Numbered from the stretch's first letter, positions 15,971-25,469 are shown. The stretch is 64,000 nt of DNA from JBJYIN01 sp046237015 (GCF_046237015.1 NZ_JBJYIN010000015.1:60866-124865), one strand, 5' to 3'. Program-made: numbers and translations. The notes: generated by a model not told the origin, from the letters alone.

Positions 15971-16614
15971 GATAGTTATCTCCGTAATCAATTAATTTTA
16001 ATGAATTTAAGAAAATTTATATCGGGATACGCTGTGCGGAGCAGGATAGTTATTTGCCTGAGTATGCTCAGATGTTATGCGTTTTTCTCTAACTGTAATC
16101 CCGCTGTCGGCCAGCCAGAACCAGAATGTTATGGCCGGTTGATAAATATCAAATTCCCAAATTGTTATCGCTACTAATTGTTATCACTACTATGAGAATA
16201 AATTCGTTACAGTGCCTTCAGCTCATTGCCATGTCGTCGGGTACATTGGCATTCACAGGAAGGCCATGGCATTTGATTGAAATAATCTAATTTTGATGAG
16301 GATTTATCATTACTTAATCTAATCTGAATGATTTTGTGGGGATGATGTGATTATCTGTTTAACTCTATTTAATCGTCATTAATGTGTGATTAATTCGTTA
16401 TTTTTTATTTTATATGCTTATTATTTTTAATAAATCAGTATTTAAATCTTATTTGCTGTCGTTTTTTTAGTAACGATTTCATCTGTTCTATATAGTTTAA
16501 CTTATGTCTGTAAATGTGGTTTAACCCACGCTTCGATGCTAAGTTCAGTGGCAAGATATCGTTTGCGTAACGGGGATATCTCCCTGAATGCTGTATTTTG
16601 AATAGAGGGAAAAG
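15971..16614. promoter_or_regulatory. fucO-gcvT divergent regulatory region
   Basis: A 644-bp gene-free, AT-rich gap. Two copies of CTAAT, the core of known GcvA sites, occur at 16287-16291 and 16319-16323, about 300 bp before gcvT. In E. coli, gcvTHP is controlled from such distant sites by GcvA/GcvR, Lrp and PurR. I see no tandem glycine riboswitch aptamer. The GcvA assignment is inference. Confidence 0.4.
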
Positions 16615-17733
16615 ATGGCAAAGCAGACTCCGTTGTATCAACAGCATCTGGCCGATGGTGCCAAAATGGTTGATTTTCACGGCTGGATGATGCCGCTGCA
16701 CTACGGCTCCCAGTTGGATGAACACCACTCGGTACGTCGTGATGCGGGTATGTTCGATGTGTCACATATGACGATTGTCGATCTGCACGGCATCAGGACG
16801 CGTGAATTTCTCCGCTATCTGTTGGCAAACGATGTGGCCAAACTGACACTGCCGGGTAAGGCATTGTACTCGGGAATGTTGAACGCATCCGGTGGGGTGA
16901 TCGACGATCTGATCGTCTATTTTCTGGCGGAAGACTCTTTTCGTCTGGTGGTGAATTCCGCCACGCGTGACAAAGATCTGGCCTGGATCGCTGAACACGC
17001 CAGTGCGTTTATGGTTGAGATTCATGAACGGGATGAATTGGCGTTGGTGGCCGTTCAAGGGCCGACGGCACCGGAGAAAGTTCGCTCTTTACTGAAATCG
17101 CAGTATGCGTTCAATGATACAGAGATGAAGCAAATTGCGGACATGAAGCCTTTTTTCGGTACACAACTGCACGACTTTTTTATTGCGACAACGGGTTATA
17201 CGGGTGAAACCGGCTATGAAATTGCTTTGCCACAGGAACAGGTAGTGGGTTTCTGGCAGCAACTTTTGGCTGCGGGCGTCAGGCCTTGCGGGTTAGGCGC
17301 TCGTGACACGCTGCGTCTGGAGGCGGGGATGAACCTCTATGGACAAGATATGGACGAACGCGTATCGCCACTCGCTGCAAATATGGGATGGACCATCGCA
17401 TGGCAACCCCAGGATCGACAGTTTATTGGCCGCGAAGCACTGGAAAAACAGCGTGAAGGCGGGGGGGAGCAACTCGTTGGGCTGGTGATGACCGAAAAAG
17501 GCGTATTGCGTAATGATTTACCTGTGCGCTTTACTGATAGTGATGGTGTGATGCAGGAAGGTGTTATTACCAGCGGATCGTTTTCACCAACGCTTGGCGT
17601 AAGTATTGCCTTAGCGCGAGTGCCTGCGGGGATTGGTGAACGGGCTATTGTCCAGATCCGTAATCGTGAACACGCTGTGCATGTCACCAAACCCGGTTTT
17701 GTCCGTGCCGGAAAACCCATTGTGCAGTATTAA
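16615..17733 (+). CDS. gcvT: Glycine cleavage system T protein (aminomethyltransferase)
   Basis: A 372-aa folate-binding enzyme (E. coli 364 aa) that transfers the methylene group from aminomethyl-lipoyl GcvH to tetrahydrofolate and releases ammonia. Recognised segments are HGWMMPLHYGSQLDEH, MFDVSHM with the conserved Asp, GYTGETGYEI and GLGARDTLRLEAGMNLYG. It is the first gene of gcvTHP, its ATG follows AGAGGGAAAAG, and it is 29 bp before the gcvH start. Confidence 0.96.
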   Translation: MAKQTPLYQQHLADGAKMVDFHGWMMPLHYGSQLDEHHSVRRDAGMFDVSHMTIVDLHGIRTREFLRYLLANDVAKLTLPGKALYSGMLNASGGVIDDLIVYFLAEDSFRLVVNSATRDKDLAWIAEHASAFMVEIHERDELALVAVQGPTAPEKVRSLLKSQYAFNDTEMKQIADMKPFFGTQLHDFFIATTGYTGETGYEIALPQEQVVGFWQQLLAAGVRPCGLGARDTLRLEAGMNLYGQDMDERVSPLAANMGWTIAWQPQDRQFIGREALEKQREGGGEQLVGLVMTEKGVLRNDLPVRFTDSDGVMQEGVITSGSFSPTLGVSIALARVPAGIGERAIVQIRNREHAVHVTKPGFVRAGKPIVQY

Positions 17734-17762
17734 TTTATGAATCAAAGGAAAGGAGGATGGCG

Positions 17763-18155
17763 ATGAGCGATGTACCAGCAGAACTAAAATATACCGCTTC
17801 GCATGAGTGGGTACAGTCTGAAGGCGAAGGTATTTATAGCATCGGGATTACCGATCATGCACAGGAACTTTTAGGCGATATGGTGTTTATCGATTTGCCA
17901 GAGGTTGGCACCATTGTCGCTGCCGGTGATGACTGCGCGGTGGCGGAATCTGTCAAAGCGGCTTCCGATATCTATGCACCAATCAGCGGTGAAATCATCG
18001 AAGTGAATGAAGAGCTGGAAAATGCGCCAGAGTTGGTGAACAGCGCACCTTATAGTGATGGTTGGCTGTTTCGTATTCGATCGTCCGATGAATCTGATTT
18101 GAACGAGCTGCTTGATGCCGAAGGCTATCAAGCCACGCTGGAAGAAGATGAATAA
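17763..18155 (+). CDS. gcvH: Glycine cleavage system H protein
   Basis: A 130-aa lipoyl carrier (E. coli 129 aa). The lipoyl-accepting lysine lies in AVAESVKAASDIYAP (about residue 65) and the fold motif GITDHAQELLGDMVF is intact. An ATG at 17757 directly abuts AGGAGG, too close for initiation; the ATG at 17763 is spaced correctly and gives MSDVPAELKYTASHEW, as in E. coli. A terminator-like hairpin lies between this gene and gcvP. Confidence 0.96.
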   Translation: MSDVPAELKYTASHEWVQSEGEGIYSIGITDHAQELLGDMVFIDLPEVGTIVAAGDDCAVAESVKAASDIYAPISGEIIEVNEELENAPELVNSAPYSDGWLFRIRSSDESDLNELLDAEGYQATLEEDE

Positions 18156-18161
18156 TCGTCT

Positions 18162-18195
18162 TGCCCCGACCTCTGTTGAGCCGGGGCATTTTTTT
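18162..18195 (+). terminator. Terminator or attenuator between gcvH and gcvP
   Basis: TGCCCCG and CGGGGCA form a 7-bp GC-rich stem followed by a run of T beginning at 18189. It lies inside the operon, so it probably lowers gcvP transcription relative to gcvT and gcvH. Confidence 0.75.
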
Positions 18196-18248
18196 GATCG
18201 CTATTCGGCCTGTCAGTGCAAGATAGGTTTACGCAGGAAATTTTTGTA

Positions 18249-21119
18249 ATGACGCAGACTCTCAGACAACTTGAACATGACAATGCCTTCGTTGAACGCC
18301 ATATCGGATCGTCAGCCAGCCAATTGCAGCACATGCTATCCGTTGTCGGGGCGAATTCATTGGACGCGTTAATCCGGCAGATTGTGCCCGCTGATATTCA
18401 GTTACCCAGTCCACCTGCCGTCGGTGAGGCCGTCACGGAGCATCAGGCGTTGGCTGAGTTGAAAGCCATTGCCGATCGTAACCAGCGCTATAAAAGTTAC
18501 ATTGGCATGGGATACAGCGCCGTGCTTATGCCGTCGGTGATCTTGCGTAATGTACTGGAAAATCCGGGCTGGTATACGGCGTATACACCATATCAGCCGG
18601 AGGTGTCACAAGGGCGTCTGGAGGCATTACTGAATTTTCAGCAAGTGACACAAGATTTAACCGGGTTGGACTTGGCTTCGGCTTCGCTGTTGGATGAAGC
18701 AACGGCTGCCGCAGAAGCCATGGCGATGGCAAAACGTATCAGCAAGTTGAAAACCGCACATCGTTTCTTTGTTGCAGACGATGTTCATCCGCAAACGCTG
18801 GACGTGGTGCGCACGCGTGCCGAGACGTTTGGTTTTGATGTGGTGGTAGGAAAAGCCGATGCTGCATTAAATGATGATGCTGTGTTCGGTGTATTACTAC
18901 AGCAGGTGGGCACCACCGGTGAGCTGCATGATTACAGTAGTCTGATGACCGCGTTGAAGGATCGTAACGTGATCTGCTGCATGGCGGCCGATATCATGGC
19001 GCTGGTTGTGTTGATTGTGCCGGGAAAACAGGGGGCGGACATTGTTTTCGGTTCAGCCCAGCGCTTTGGTGTCCCTATGGGATACGGTGGTCCACACGCG
19101 GCGTTCTTTGCCTGTCGCGATGAATACAAACGTGCCATGCCGGGCCGTATTATTGGTGTATCACGGGATGCCTCTGGAAATACGGCGCTGCGTATGGCGA
19201 TGCAGACACGCGAGCAGCATATCCGTCGTGAAAAAGCCAACTCCAATATTTGTACCTCACAGGTCCTACTGGCTAACATCGCCAGTCTGTACGCTGTTTT
19301 TCATGGGCCTGAAGGCTTGAAACGTATTGCCGGACGCATTCATCGTCTCACGTCGATTCTGGCATGTGGTCTACGTCAGCGTGGTATGACACTGCGACAT
19401 CAGCGTTGGTTTGATACCTTGACCGTTGAGGTTGAGGATAAGCAGGCCGTGTTGAGTCGGGCATTGAGTTTTGGCGTTAACCTGAGAAACGATCTCGATG
19501 GTGCCGTTGGGATGACGCTGGATGAAACGACGACGCGCGATGACGTATTGGCGTTATTCGATATCCTGTTGGGGGACGCACACCAGTTGGATATTGATGT
19601 GCTGGACACGGTAATCAGCCAACAGCCGGACGTGATCCCGCTTAGTTTACAACGCCGCGATGCTATTCTTTCACATCCGGTTTTCAACCGATATCACAGT
19701 GAAACGGAGATGATGCGTTATTTGCATCGTCTGGAGCGTAAAGATCTGGCGCTTAATCAGGCGATGATCCCACTGGGATCTTGTACGATGAAGCTCAATG
19801 CGGCGGCGGAAATGCTGCCGATTACCTGGCCAGAATTTGCGGAACTGCATCCGTTTTGTCCACCCGATCAGGCTATTGGCTATCGACAGATGATCGAACA
19901 ATTATCGGGTTGGCTGGTACAGCTTACCGGCTATGATGCGGTCTGTATGCAACCGAACTCGGGAGCGCAGGGGGAGTATGCGGGGTTGCTGGCGATTCGT
20001 CGCTATCACGAGAGTCGGAACGAGGCTGCGCGTGATATTTGCCTGATCCCTAGTTCCGCTCACGGCACCAATCCAGCCTCTGCACAGATGGCGGGCATGC
20101 GGGTGGTGGTGGTGACCTGTGACAAGCAAGGCAATATTGATTTGCACGATCTGCGTGAAAAAGCACAGGCCGCAGGCGAACAGCTTGCTTGCATTATGGT
20201 GACCTATCCATCGACTCATGGCGTTTATGAGGAAACCATTCGAGAGGTATGCCAGATTGTGCATCAGTATGGCGGTCAGGTTTATTTGGACGGGGCCAAT
20301 ATGAATGCGCAGGTGGGTATTACCACTCCGGGTTATATCGGTGCGGACGTTTCTCACCTTAATCTGCATAAAACGTTCTGTATCCCGCACGGGGGCGGGG
20401 GGCCGGGGATGGGGCCGATAGGGGTAAAGGCGCATTTGGCCCCGTTTGTTCCTGGTCATCAGGTGGTGAAAATGGAGGGTATCCTGACTGAAAAAGGCGC
20501 GGTATCGGCGGCACCATTTGGTAGCGCCTCTATTTTGCCCATTAGCTGGATGTACATTCGCATGATGGGGGCCGAAGGGCTGAAGCAGGCGAGTCAGATG
20601 GCGATCCTCAACGCGAACTATATTGCCACACGGTTACAGGCTGCATTTCCTGTGCTCTATACCGGACGAGAGGGACGCGTGGCGCATGAGTGTATCCTTG
20701 ATATTCGGCCGCTCAAAGAAAGCAGCGGTATCACCGAGATGGACATCGCCAAACGTCTGATCGACTACGGTTTCCATGCGCCCACGATGTCATTTCCGGT
20801 GGCGGGAACGTTGATGGTTGAGCCGACGGAATCAGAAAGTCAGGTTGAGCTGGATCGCTTTATTGAAGCGATGCTATCGATTCGTGCTGAAATCGCTCGT
20901 GTGGTAAGCAGCGAATGGCCGCTGGATGACAATCCACTGGTGAATGCGCCTCATACACAAGCGGAATTAGTCGGCGAGTGGGCGCATCCTTATAGTCGAG
21001 AACTGGCGGTCTTCCCGGCTGGAAGCGAACATAAGTATTGGCCGAGCGTAAAACGTCTGGATGATGTTTACGGCGATCGTAATCTATTCTGTTCCTGTGT
21101 CCCGATTCACTGCGACTAA
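18249..21119 (+). CDS. gcvP: Glycine dehydrogenase (decarboxylating) P protein
   Basis: A 956-aa PLP enzyme (E. coli 957 aa), the single-chain P protein formed by fused alpha and beta halves. It decarboxylates glycine and loads the aminomethyl group on GcvH. The PLP lysine lies in HLNLHKTFCIPHGGGGPG near residue 705. Other landmarks are YIGMGYSAVLMP, PYQPEVSQGRLEALLNFQ and MVEPTESES. An 11-codon upstream extension exists, but the ATG at 18249 gives MTQTLRQLE, matching E. coli. It is the last chromosomal-type gene before the AT-rich island. Confidence 0.97.
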   Translation: MTQTLRQLEHDNAFVERHIGSSASQLQHMLSVVGANSLDALIRQIVPADIQLPSPPAVGEAVTEHQALAELKAIADRNQRYKSYIGMGYSAVLMPSVILRNVLENPGWYTAYTPYQPEVSQGRLEALLNFQQVTQDLTGLDLASASLLDEATAAAEAMAMAKRISKLKTAHRFFVADDVHPQTLDVVRTRAETFGFDVVVGKADAALNDDAVFGVLLQQVGTTGELHDYSSLMTALKDRNVICCMAADIMALVVLIVPGKQGADIVFGSAQRFGVPMGYGGPHAAFFACRDEYKRAMPGRIIGVSRDASGNTALRMAMQTREQHIRREKANSNICTSQVLLANIASLYAVFHGPEGLKRIAGRIHRLTSILACGLRQRGMTLRHQRWFDTLTVEVEDKQAVLSRALSFGVNLRNDLDGAVGMTLDETTTRDDVLALFDILLGDAHQLDIDVLDTVISQQPDVIPLSLQRRDAILSHPVFNRYHSETEMMRYLHRLERKDLALNQAMIPLGSCTMKLNAAAEMLPITWPEFAELHPFCPPDQAIGYRQMIEQLSGWLVQLTGYDAVCMQPNSGAQGEYAGLLAIRRYHESRNEAARDICLIPSSAHGTNPASAQMAGMRVVVVTCDKQGNIDLHDLREKAQAAGEQLACIMVTYPSTHGVYEETIREVCQIVHQYGGQVYLDGANMNAQVGITTPGYIGADVSHLNLHKTFCIPHGGGGPGMGPIGVKAHLAPFVPGHQVVKMEGILTEKGAVSAAPFGSASILPISWMYIRMMGAEGLKQASQMAILNANYIATRLQAAFPVLYTGREGRVAHECILDIRPLKESSGITEMDIAKRLIDYGFHAPTMSFPVAGTLMVEPTESESQVELDRFIEAMLSIRAEIARVVSSEWPLDDNPLVNAPHTQAELVGEWAHPYSRELAVFPAGSEHKYWPSVKRLDDVYGDRNLFCSCVPIHCD

Positions 21120-21130
21120 ATCACATTGAG

Positions 21131-21151
21131 CAGGGAACTTCTGGTTCCCTG
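21131..21151 (+). terminator. Hairpin after gcvP
   Basis: CAGGGAAC and GTTCCCTG form a perfect 8-bp stem with a 5-nt loop 11 bp after the gcvP stop, followed by a pyrimidine-rich tail. It marks the core-island boundary. Confidence 0.7.
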
Positions 21152-21869
21152 TGCCTTTCTCTGACACCCCTTACTTTTTTCTGTCCCCGAAAATAGTTTT
21201 CGACGAGCCTATCGATATCCCTATTAAACTCTATGAAAAAGGTGATGAAGTTAATTTCGTTTTCTGGAATGCTCCCTTATCGAAAGGTAGGATGTTTTTT
21301 ATAGGTCAACTCGATTCACCCTCACCGAGTGTCTCGCTAAAAATAAAAGAAGAGAAAGGGTTTAATTTTGATTTTTATTTAAGTGATATATTTTCTGATG
21401 GCCTAATCAAAGATAAGAATGACTCTCCTGCTATTGAGATTGAACTCTATAAAATAAATCATGATTTAACAGAATCGTTGGTTTCAAAAAAGATCAAAAC
21501 AAAACATGACTACATAGCCAACTGGAATGATACAACCATCGAACAAAAAATGAGTGACAAAAAGATGAACCGGCAGAAGTCGCACTCACGTTGATTTCGG
21601 GAGCGAATGTTCGAGTGGGCGTCCTGTTTTATATCGCAGAAGGCGTATTGGCGATTGGTAGAAAGGCAGTGGAAAAAGAGTGTTTGGGGCTACATACGGC
21701 TACAAAAGATACGCTGGATTTGGTATTTTACCACGAAGAAATCACGGTGAAGGTTTGTGTGAATTATACAGTGGGATGTCTTCGGACTCGGAAAAAATCT
21801 ATACCCGTTATACTTCAAGTTGCATGTGCGTTGGCTGCGTTCAGTCACCCGAATCACTTACCTGAGTAA
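21151..21869 (+). pseudogene. Remnant of an unknown gene at the island's left edge
   Basis: An open frame of 147 codons (21151-21594) begins with a GTG inside the gcvP terminator, so it has no proper start and appears truncated at the 5' end. A second open stretch in another frame (to about 21800) and a third (from 21680) follow, then a MITE-like repeat. Base composition is AT-rich like the rest of the island. The first part contains beta-rich, charged sequence (EKGDEVNFVFWNAPLSKG). I do not recognise the family. Its position just before the secreted protein and ankyrin lipoproteins suggests a decayed effector gene, but that is inference. Confidence 0.4.
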
Positions 21870-21926
21870 GCTCATCGGGATTCCTTCGCTTGCCGCCTTC
21901 CTGAAACTTGAATTATTTAGGGTATA
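21800..21926. repeat. MITE-like palindromic repeat (R2)
   Basis: It begins TATACCCGTTATACTTCAAG and ends CTTGAATTATTTAGGGTATA, with an interior containing GCGTTGGCTGCGTTCA and AGTAAGCTCATCGGGATTC. It is the same family as R3 but inverted relative to it. About 127 bp long, it appears not to encode protein. Confidence 0.75.
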
Positions 21927-21953
21927 ATAATGATGAAAAGGAATAGGTAATTC

Positions 21954-22892
21954 ATGAAAGTTTTGGAAAAATCATTTCGAAGTATTGGGTTAATGTTTTT
22001 TAATATGACCTTTTTCTTTCTTATGTTAGCGGTTTGTCCTGTTAAGGCAAGCGAAGTCGTTAGCGAAAAGTATCTATTTTCTTTTCAGTCACACAAAAGC
22101 TCTTGCCTTTTAAGAGTCAATGATCTCCCCGCGGCAGATACCGGACGAGCCAGAGAAGGAACGATGTCGACGGGATTTAACCTGACGGCATTTTTAGAAA
22201 ATGGACAGAATGATATCGAATTATTAATGGCTCCACTGGATCATAAAAATCCCAAGACTCTGTTCCCAGATTCATCCTGTCAGTTAATCGTCACTAAAAA
22301 TACAGAGACAATCAGTACAGAAATCGCGAAGTTCAAATTAAGCGTGAATGAAAATGGTAGGATTACGGCGAGCGACTCGGTCAATACGTCTAATAGCGCC
22401 ACTGTATCTGAAGGCTATACCAAGGATGAAAAAGATTATGGATTCTATAAGGTCACGGGAACTGTGCATATCGCTGGCTTATCGAACTGGGCGTGGGTCA
22501 ATGCTACCCCTGTTACGGAGAACGATCTGCCTAAGATCAAAATGGCCTATGCAGATATTTGGTCGATGATGAAGGCGCGCGATATTGAGGGCTTGAAAAA
22601 AGTCACACAGATCTCAAATGAAGAAATGGCTTTTGCAGAAGGTGCTACAACGGGAATGATGTTTATTTCTACCGATTTTCCACAGCATGTAATTGATAAA
22701 GAACTTACGCCTCTACCAATAGAATGGAATAAATATAAAATAATAAAATATCGTGATGGGCGGTTATTTCGTTTAGGTGTAGGTTTTTTCCAGAACTCGC
22801 CACTACGATTTGTAAATAGTGATGGAAAAATTGTTTTTGCTTACAGACCTTATTTTTCAATAATAGATGGTAAAGTGGTGCTGGTAAGGTAA
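21954..22892 (+). CDS. Secreted protein of unknown function, possible T6SS immunity
   Basis: A 312-aa protein with an N-terminal hydrophobic segment (residues 11-31) ending near PVKASEV, consistent with a cleaved signal peptide and periplasmic location; there is no lipobox. Cysteines occur at SSCLLRV and SSCQLIV, a possible disulfide pair. I do not recognise a Pfam family. It is followed after 40 bp by three ankyrin lipoprotein genes on the same strand. That layout resembles the immunity gene sets found behind Tle1-type (DUF2235) type VI lipase effectors, which act in the periplasm; this assignment is inference. Confidence 0.55.
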   Translation: MKVLEKSFRSIGLMFFNMTFFFLMLAVCPVKASEVVSEKYLFSFQSHKSSCLLRVNDLPAADTGRAREGTMSTGFNLTAFLENGQNDIELLMAPLDHKNPKTLFPDSSCQLIVTKNTETISTEIAKFKLSVNENGRITASDSVNTSNSATVSEGYTKDEKDYGFYKVTGTVHIAGLSNWAWVNATPVTENDLPKIKMAYADIWSMMKARDIEGLKKVTQISNEEMAFAEGATTGMMFISTDFPQHVIDKELTPLPIEWNKYKIIKYRDGRLFRLGVGFFQNSPLRFVNSDGKIVFAYRPYFSIIDGKVVLVR

Positions 22893-22932
22893 CGCGGAAA
22901 AGGAAGATAACCAATACATTCAGGGGAATATA

Positions 22933-23712
22933 ATGCAATGGTTGGCACGCATAAAATGGTTGGGCGTCGTTATTCTGGGGTTGTTAACCGCCTGTCAGGC
23001 GGGAGGACACAGCATGCGGGCGAGTGAGCTTTTTGAGCCATCTGTAGTGGCGGTATTAGAGAGCATTCAAAAAGGTGATGAAGCGGTAGCACGTCATCAA
23101 CTTTCGCAGGGTGTTAACCTGAATATTCAGGGAAAAGAAGGCATCACGCCGTTACTGTGGTTGATTTATGAAACGAAAAATAAAAAAGCCGTCACGTTGG
23201 CGCTTAAGCTAGGCGTCGATCCGAACTATAAAGACGGTTTCGGTGACAGTGCGGTCAATTCCGTGGCGGGCGCAAAAGATCCAGACTGGCTTCGTATTGT
23301 TTTGGATGTGGGAGGCGATCCAAATGCGATTGGGCGTCTTGGTCAGCCAGCAATATTTGGTGCTATTGGTGAGGAGCGTTGGGCCGATATCAAATTACTC
23401 GTAGAACGAGGCGCCGATTTAAATCTCGTTTCTGGTACCAAAGTCAACAGCGCCCACTATGCTGCTTATCTGAATAAATACGAGATTGTATATTGGCTGA
23501 TAGAACAAGGTGCAGATATCAATATTTATGATGAGACGGGCAGTAATCTCGCTTTTACCGTTGAAGACAGCTTATCCATTATGTCTACTAAATCCCCTCA
23601 TTACCCTTGGGCGTTGAAAGTGAAACAGCAACTGCTGGATCGCGGCGTTAAATTTCCACCATTGTTGCCTGCTGAAGTGAGAGAACGTTGGGAAAAGGGT
23701 GAACCTCTTTGA
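22933..23712 (+). CDS. Ankyrin-repeat lipoprotein, tandem copy 1
   Basis: A 259-aa protein with a signal peptide ending in a lipobox (LLTAC), so it is probably anchored in a membrane facing the periplasm. Three to four ankyrin-like repeats follow (EGITPLLWLIYETK, GDSAVNSVAGAKD, GQPAIFGAIGEERW, NSAHYAAYLNKYEIVYWLI). The stop codon overlaps the TTG start of the next copy. Ankyrin lipoproteins are known as Tli1-type immunity proteins to type VI Tle1 lipases; here the effector gene is missing. The segment LNLVSGTKVN, just before the last repeat, differs between the three copies. Confidence 0.75.
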   Translation: MQWLARIKWLGVVILGLLTACQAGGHSMRASELFEPSVVAVLESIQKGDEAVARHQLSQGVNLNIQGKEGITPLLWLIYETKNKKAVTLALKLGVDPNYKDGFGDSAVNSVAGAKDPDWLRIVLDVGGDPNAIGRLGQPAIFGAIGEERWADIKLLVERGADLNLVSGTKVNSAHYAAYLNKYEIVYWLIEQGADINIYDETGSNLAFTVEDSLSIMSTKSPHYPWALKVKQQLLDRGVKFPPLLPAEVRERWEKGEPL

Positions 23713-24476
23713 AATGGTGGTCTTGGCTTTTGGCTAGCCTGCCGTTATTAACTGCTTGTCAGGCGGGAGGACACAGTATGCGGGCGAGCGAGCTTTTTGA
23801 ACCACCTGTGGTGGCGGTACTGGAAAGCATTCAAAAAGGTGACGAGTCAGCAGCCCGTCATCAACTGTCGCAGGGTGTTAACCTGAATATTCAGGGAAAA
23901 GAAGGCATGACGCCGTTGCTGTGGCTGATTTATGAGACGAAAAATAAAAAAGCCGTCACGCTGGCGCTTAAGCTAGGCGTCGATCCGAACTATAAAGACG
24001 GTTTCGGCGACAGTGCGGTCAATTCCGTGGCGGGTGCAAAAGATCCCGACTGGCTCCGCATTATTCTGGATGCAGGGGGCGACCCAAATGCGATTGGGCG
24101 ACGTGGACAACCAGCAATATTTGGTGCCATTAATGAGCAACGTTGGGACGATATTAAGCTACTCGTTGAGAAGGGAGCCGATCTGAATTTAGAAGATCAA
24201 AATAAAAGAAATAGTGCGCTTTACGCCGCTTATGTGAATGAGTACGAAATTGTTTATTGGTTGATTGCGCAGGGTACAAATGTTGATACCTATTCTGCAA
24301 CGGGCAGTAGTCTGGCGTGGCGGATACACGATAGTTTATCCATTATGTCCACTAAATCGCCTTATTACTCGTGGGTGCTGAAGGTAAAGCAGCAGTTGCT
24401 GGATCGTGGCATTAAATTTCCACCGTTATCGCCAACTGAAGTTCGTGAACGCTGGGAAAAAGGAGAATCTCTTTGA
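23709..24476 (+). CDS. Ankyrin-repeat lipoprotein, tandem copy 2
   Basis: A 255-aa paralogue of the preceding gene with lipobox LLTAC near residue 17. Translation starts at a TTG whose last two bases form the stop (TTGA) of copy 1, which implies coupled translation. From about residue 20 to 135 it is almost identical to copy 3, while the segment LNLEDQNKRNSALYAAYVNE is distinct. This pattern of a uniform scaffold with a variable patch suggests gene conversion plus diversification of the binding surface. Its role as an immunity protein is inferred. Confidence 0.75.
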   Translation: MKWWSWLLASLPLLTACQAGGHSMRASELFEPPVVAVLESIQKGDESAARHQLSQGVNLNIQGKEGMTPLLWLIYETKNKKAVTLALKLGVDPNYKDGFGDSAVNSVAGAKDPDWLRIILDAGGDPNAIGRRGQPAIFGAINEQRWDDIKLLVEKGADLNLEDQNKRNSALYAAYVNEYEIVYWLIAQGTNVDTYSATGSSLAWRIHDSLSIMSTKSPYYSWVLKVKQQLLDRGIKFPPLSPTEVRERWEKGESL

Positions 24477-25240
24477 GGTGGCGGTATTGGCTAGTGGCTG
24501 GTCTGACACTATTAACCGCTTGTCAGGCAGGAGGACACAGTATGCGGGCGAGTGAGCTTTTTGAACCGCCTGTGGTGGCGGTACTGGAAAATATTCAAAA
24601 AGGTGACGAAACATCGGCGCGTCATCAACTGTTGCAGGGTGTTAACCTGAATATTCAGGGAAAAGAAGGCGTGACGCCGTTGCTGTGGCTGATTTATGAG
24701 ACCAAGGATAAAAAAGCCGTCACGCTGGCGCTTAAGCTAGGTGTCGATCCGAACTATAAAGACGGTTTCGGCGACAGTGCGGTCAATTCCGTGGCGGGTG
24801 CAAAAGATCCCGACTGGCTCCGCATTATTCTGGATGCAGGGGGCGACCCAAATGCGATTGGGCGACGCGGACAACCGGCAATATTTGGTGCCATTAACGA
24901 AGAACGCTGGGCTGATATTAAATTACTCGTAGAGCGTGGCGCTGACGTCAATTTAACGGATGGGCAAAAAACAACGAGTGCTCACTATGCTGCTTATCTC
25001 AACCAGTATGAAATCGCCTATTGGCTGATTGAGCAGGGCGCTAATGTTAATACCTATTCGGCTACGGGAGCCAGCTTAGCCTGGAGTGTTGAGGACAGCT
25101 TATCCATTATGTCCCCAAAATCGCCTCATTATCCTTGGGCGCTGAAGGTCAAACAGCTGTTGTTGGATCGCGGCGTTAAATTCCCACCGCTGCCGCCTGC
25201 TGAAGTGAGATCGCGCTGGGAAAAGGGATTACCGTTGTAA
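24473..25240 (+). CDS. Ankyrin-repeat lipoprotein, tandem copy 3
   Basis: A 255-aa paralogue with the same lipobox and ankyrin layout, also starting with TTG overlapping the stop of copy 2. The variable patch reads VNLTDGQKTTSAHYAAYLNQ. DNA between about 24731 and 24883 is identical or nearly so to the matching part of copy 2, pointing to recent duplication or conversion. It ends 7 bp before a fragment of Rhs core (DPLGLAGQEGE), the left edge of the toxin-tip series. Confidence 0.75.
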   Translation: MRWRYWLVAGLTLLTACQAGGHSMRASELFEPPVVAVLENIQKGDETSARHQLLQGVNLNIQGKEGVTPLLWLIYETKDKKAVTLALKLGVDPNYKDGFGDSAVNSVAGAKDPDWLRIILDAGGDPNAIGRRGQPAIFGAINEERWADIKLLVERGADVNLTDGQKTTSAHYAAYLNQYEIAYWLIEQGANVNTYSATGASLAWSVEDSLSIMSPKSPHYPWALKVKQLLLDRGVKFPPLPPAEVRSRWEKGLPL

Positions 25241-25246
25241 TAGATT

Positions 25247-25469
25247 GACCCGCTGGGGTTGGCGGGCCAAGAGGGTGAATTAAGCTTTTCTTGTACAAAT
25301 AGCCAAGCCCGTAAATGGAATAACGAGATAGGCAGAGAGAAATATAGTGCCAGGGTTGTTCACCAAGAGCCTGCTAGCCCAGGAGTCAGGATAAATTTTG
25401 GATGGGGAACTTAAAAATGCTGATAAACATAGAAGTACGTTAGAACCACGGAGACATCATAGACCATGA
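25247..25469 (+). pseudogene. Rhs core end and broken toxin tip A1
   Basis: Reading from 25247 gives DPLGLAGQEGEL, the conserved end of an Rhs core where the variable toxin tip begins. It continues for about 50 codons (NSQARKWNNEIGREKYSA) and then stops at 25412. In another frame the tip continues as DGELKNADKHRSTLEPRRH and ends with a TGA (25467-25469) overlapping the next ATG (ATGA). So it is a frameshifted C-terminal toxin fragment without promoter or start. A related fragment lies before the paralogous immunity gene at 33979. Confidence 0.7.

Noticed and set aside
15971..16614. Possible glycine riboswitch before gcvT
   Set aside because: No tandem aptamer pattern can be seen; enterobacterial gcvTHP is normally controlled by GcvA/GcvR instead.
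21591..21869. 92-codon frame just after the first island remnant
   Set aside because: It ends inside the MITE-like repeat and has no RBS; treated as part of the remnant.
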